Below, piece after piece: positions 17,791-21,353 of a stretch of 21,353 nucleotides of DNA; the first letter of the stretch is position 1, and each line of letters begins with the position of its first letter. The notes under the pieces are model-generated. The model searched no databases, was not told the DNA's origin, and was given only the letters and a program-made list of their open reading frames with translations. Source of the stretch: Gnetum montanum (taxonomy: Eukaryota > Streptophyta > Gnetopsida > Gnetales > Gnetaceae); assembly GCA_015680685.1 (NCBI GenBank), contig MNCI01028451.1, forward strand, positions 1 to 21,353. The letters run 5' to 3'. The position numbers were made by a program, and so were the translations under genes.

Positions 17791-19540
17791 ATCATACCCC
17801 CATGACTGAATAAAAACTCGTACTCGAGTTCCTTACAAAATATTCGGAAGGTATGGGATTATTGACTTGAATAGAACTAATGGTGAATGGGATGACATGT
17901 GAACGGATCATCATTACAGAATAAGAAAAAACTGGTGTTCATGACAATAAAAGTGAACACCTTATACATTTGACATCAGACCTTATTTGGCAGCTGAGAG
18001 AGAAGAGAAAGGAGAGAAGAAGTTTGTTGCTGCCAACGCCAAGATTGTACCTTTCATTGTCTATCCATAAGCGTGCCATCAATCTTGCTTCTGGCATAGC
18101 TGCTTCAACACCGATCCATTCCAAGTGTTCCCTCCAGATCCAATCCATTATTGCATGATTGCCATTTGCACACACAACACAAGCTTGTATTAGCAAGGGT
18201 AAGTGAGTCATAATGCAATTGATACCTTGCTTCGGTGTAAGGTCCATTGGCTAAGTTGTGATATGGCTGATGCGAATCTAGAGATATAATAATGGTGACT
18301 ACCAAAGGTGTAGGGGTTAGGAGAAAATTGAAAAAATTGGACCAGGACCCCCATGACTAAGAGTGAACGTCTGGTAGCGAGAGAATGGAAGAAAAGAAAA
18401 GAAAAGGAATAAGGAAGATGGATAAAAAGAGACAACTGTAACATCGATGAAGTGGATGTTAAGATGGAAATGAACAACATAGAGTGGATTGCAAAAATGT
18501 TAAGGAAAAGAAATTAACAGATGTACCAAATAGGAATGTCAATGGGTCCTCCTCAAAGCAGGCTTATGCCCTTAATGCCCTGACAAATCCACATTCAAAG
18601 AGTCTGTAGGCCCTGGGAATGTCATTTGGAACAAGATTTAAAGTCTTAACTGCAAGAATTTACCAAAAAGAAAATGATGTATCCACCAAGATATGGACTA
18701 CTGATAGAACCAACAATGAGGTAATAGATGGGGAAAGGAGAGAATGGAATGGAGTCTCAAGAATAAGGTGGTGTATAGCCCCTTGTGTATTTCATGATTA
18801 ATGTGACTTAGTAGATCCCATTCCAAGTTCGGCCTCAACAAACCACATCTAGTGACTTCACATTAATGCATTCGGCCAATCCATCCACTTGAAGTAACGA
18901 GAATGCCTTCACCCAAGAGTCACCACCATTCCGACGAAACGAAGGAGGAGGGAATGGGAAGCAAGGAGGGCCTTAGTTAGAGGAAACTTTTTTATTTTAG
19001 TTCCATAACTAGTGCTTGTGGCCCAAATGATTATTTCGTCTAAGGGGTGTACTTTGAATTCTCACTCTTTTTATTTTATTTTTGATTTTTGTGTTTATGC
19101 ATGAGAACCACACCATGCGAAGACTTATTATTTTTATTTGCTCAGCATCCTGATAATTGGGTAACGTCGAAACTGTAAGAAAACTCAAGAAGAAAACATC
19201 CAAGCATCCAAGAGAATGGCCAGCACAAATGTATCAAGTTCCCTTGAAGCCACACCCTTTTCAATCCATGAGTCCTTAGTTTGAGAAATGCCCAGTCATC
19301 AATTCGTTGATGGTTCTTATTAATTTGAAGAAAGGGGACTGTACAGTTACAAGTCAAGAAAAACCATAGAAACTTGTGGATGTATAGATGAAGTGGATTC
19401 ATTGCCTTCCATATCAAAAGAAACATACCTTAGTATCAACATCATAACTTAGAGGTAAAAACCAAAGATTAGCAATCAATAGGAAAACAGTTCATTCCAT
19501 CATGAAGAACACTTATTAAATGACAAACTTGACAAAATGG
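17791..19540. other. Long intergenic stretch, no gene identified
   Basis: The longest open frames are about 60-103 codons and overlap on opposite strands (for example 17939-18247 minus, 103 codons including the stop, and 18619-18801 plus). The minus-strand 17939-18247 frame is the most protein-like (a run with HLPLLIQACVVCANG) but I recognise no family and see no splice sites to extend it. A purine-rich GAGAGAAGAGAAAGGAGAGA run lies near 17996-18020. Short inverted words (ATTAATGTGA near 18800, TCACATTAAT near 18858) are probably chance. Confidence 0.4.
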
Positions 19541-19545
19541 ATAAA

Positions 19546-19577
<32 letters not shown>
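19546..19577. repeat. (CA)n microsatellite
   Basis: About 12 uninterrupted CA units followed by CTCACACA. It is a simple dinucleotide repeat, likely variable in length between individuals. Confidence 0.95.
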
Positions 19578-19605
19578 ATAAAGAAATGAAAAGGAATAAA
19601 TGATG

Positions 19606-19711
19606 TTGTAAAACAAAAACAAGAAAAGTTAAAGAAATCTGTAAAACAAAAATGTGCAAAACAAAAATGTGTAAAAAAAATTGTGTAAAACAAAAAATAT
19701 GTAAAACAAAA
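19606..19711. repeat. Degenerate TGTAAAACAAAAA tandem repeat
   Basis: The 13-16 base word TGTAAAACAAAAA(TGTG) recurs about six times with small length changes: at 19606, 19640, 19654, 19668, 19683 and 19699 or close to these. It adjoins the CA microsatellite. No function is suggested. Confidence 0.75.
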
Positions 19712-19740
19712 ACTAAAAAGGAACTGAGGGCCTCAAATGG

Positions 19741-21353
19741 TTAGCATAGGTGGCCATCTCCCTCATGACTGAATTGGAAGGGAGAGATCCAAAATAATGA
19801 GCACCTATTTGAATCTTTTAGAAGTGTCCAACTTCTCTCAATTGATGTTTTTAGGTTAAGGGGTGGAAGTTGGTGATGCTCATATTCCAATGTATCTATG
19901 CTTTCGTTGTGGGTGTGAGTTGTTCCCCTAGTTTGTTCCATGCATGTTGGTGGGTTGCTCTCTTGATTAGCTATCAACCACTAGGTGTTCTCTTGTTTTG
20001 TGGTTGCTACATACAGGCACCATTGTATCTATGTTTCTTGGGCACACCAGTTGCATGCAAGAAATGTTGAGCATTCCTCCATGTCATCACCCTCTGAGTC
20101 ACTGTATGTGATGCATGAAACCTTCTTCTTTTCAATCTTTCTATAAATATTTTTCTTAGATATTTCCAAAGAAAGATCACGGATTCTTAGGCACACGTTG
20201 ATGGTGTTGAGCCATGCCCTTCCCATTATAATTGGGAAGTTCCCTTTGTTACTGTTGACTACTATCACCAGGAAATCAGTTGGGTATGACCAATCATACA
20301 CAGTGGTAATGATGTCCTCCCCCAATCCTAAGGAAATGGTGATGGACTGGTCAACCAGCTCTAGTTGAATATTGCTCTTCTTGAGTAGAGGCAGGTTCCA
20401 GGCTTGATACATTTCTCGTGAGATTAAGTTAACTCTGAAACTTGAGTCAAGAAGAGCCTTACGTGGTTCGTTCTCAGCAACTTGGAGGTAGATTAAGGAA
20501 CTTCCAAGGTCAAAGAGTTTCCTAGGAAGGTGGCCTAGTTAGTAACGGTATGTGTTAACATAACTGTATGCGTTGGGCCTTGTTGTTGGATTGAAGGAAG
20601 CTCCAAAGTCTTATTGGTTGGAGGTGCNTTGAGTGGGGAGTTCCCCTTGCATTGTTGGAGTGAGTGGTATTGGAACTACTTGCGTAAGAGTGGCGGATGG
20701 GTTTGGAGGATGGTATGGATGAGAAGCGTATCCCAGAGAAGAAGGAGTCCTAAAATACTCTCGAACTTGGTAGTGCCATTGTGGGGTTATAGGATCCATA
20801 GAGTCACTTGGAGAAACTGGCTACTGCACGTAATAGCCATAAGGATCAGGTTGTCGGTAAGGCTATTATTGCCTAGGCAGTGGCATCCCCCATGACTATG
20901 GGTGTTTCCAGTGCTGGTATTGCCCGATAGGTTGTGGCAGAGTTCCACTTAGATAATGTGTTAACTATTGGTGGAACTGCTTCAAGTTACCTTGGGGATA
21001 AGGTAACCTTTGGGGTTCTTGCCGTCTATTAAGTCTTGGGTTGAGTGCATACACCCCAGACTCTTGTAGATGTGAAATAATTGGGCAACATCCCTTAGGA
21101 TGGTCATATTGGCAGATCTCACATCCACTGTCATTGTCTGTATCCGAATCCACAACCTCATCAATGATAGTCATTTTTCCCTTACCATTATTATGTGCAT
21201 GGCCTAAATCTCTCTGCTTTTTCTTATCATGGCCACTACTTCGTTCCTTCTTAGATTTATTTACGATTTTTAGGACAGTTTCAATTTTACTATCTAAGGA
21301 GCTCCATATTTCATCTACCTTAGCTAACACTTCTGTTGTTAGCTTTTGAAGTG
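19741..21353 (-). pseudogene. Decayed Ty3/gypsy-type gag-protease frame, open at window edge
   Basis: On the minus strand one single frame runs from the right edge to 19741, broken by about nine stops but no frame change. From its start: a charged, helix-prone gag segment (VDEIWSSLDSKIETVLKIVN), a Lys-rich stretch, an acidic run, then a zinc-knuckle-like CEICQYDHPKGCC (CX2CX3HX4C, as in plant gypsy gag), near 21090. Then comes a Pro/Gln/Tyr-rich linker, and a retropepsin-like part: ALLDSSFRVNLIS (near 20440), where the active site DSG/DTG reads DSS, and PIIMGRAWL (near 20220), matching the usual ILGRPFL strand. The reverse transcriptase expected next (leftwards) is not seen; the frame ends near simple repeats. 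The element is a dead partial copy, and its true 5' end lies beyond the window. Confidence 0.7.

Noticed and set aside
17939-18247. 103-codon minus-strand open frame, considered as a PPR-like or other gene fragment
   Set aside because: The sequence only faintly resembles a PPR motif, has no second repeat and is overlapped by similar-length frames on other strands; it is left as unassigned.
1-21353. CRISPR arrays, bacterial operons, rRNA or intact tRNA genes
   Set aside because: No regularly spaced repeats with unique spacers, no ribosome-binding-site-led gene clusters, and no complete cloverleaf or rRNA signature is visible; the gene structure is eukaryotic.

Overview
The window looks like nuclear DNA from a seed plant with a large, repeat-rich genome. 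The evidence is one interrupted plant-type receptor-like kinase gene with GT-AG introns and classic 69/72-nt LRR exons, set in AT-rich, stop-riddled remains of retroelements. A gymnosperm fits this picture (old, heavily decayed transposons and low CG content outside the gene), but that is inference. Single N characters at five places (5179, 7659, 7942, 16039, 20626) show it is a draft assembly.

Layout. Positions 1-770 are AT-rich with no recognisable gene. About 773-1350 and 6371-6925 are a diverged direct-repeat pair of roughly 560 bp. They bracket 5 kb of A/C-rich DNA without a convincing reading frame, most simply an old LTR-type element. At 6990-7315 lies a stretch clearly related to the DNA immediately upstream of the receptor kinase (9893-10176), so the 5' flank of that gene has a second, orphan copy. 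The interval 7560-8820 holds a possible tRNA-derived SINE, two duplications that flank single Ns (probably assembly artefacts), a second weak SINE-like trace, and a minus-strand stretch that looks like the last exon of an unidentified gene.

The main gene runs from 10205 to 16019 on the + strand in 15 deduced exons: signal peptide, malectin-like ectodomain, four LRR exons, a KSKAP-type pentapeptide repeat, a membrane segment, a Ser/Thr kinase domain and a C-terminal tail. It belongs with the malectin-like LRR receptor kinases (LRR-I-like; compare Arabidopsis At5g48740 and At1g67720). It would encode about 931 residues, but it carries a one-base frame discrepancy in the membrane-segment exon and an in-frame TAA in the kinase domain. 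It also has DLG in place of DFG and DPQ in place of DPE. I read it as a recent pseudogene, or at best a truncated receptor.

Downstream are the 3' tail of a plant LINE (16411-16645), a 111-bp tandem repeat, a CG-rich cluster of GATATCG motifs, microsatellites, and from 19741 to the right edge the decayed gag-protease part of a Ty3/gypsy-type element on the minus strand, open at the window end. The genes do not form a pathway: this is one decaying receptor gene in a transposon landscape. I found no convincing new multi-gene system. The most informative observations are the duplicated 5' flank, the splice-site duplication in the kinase gene and the specific lesions in its kinase domain.
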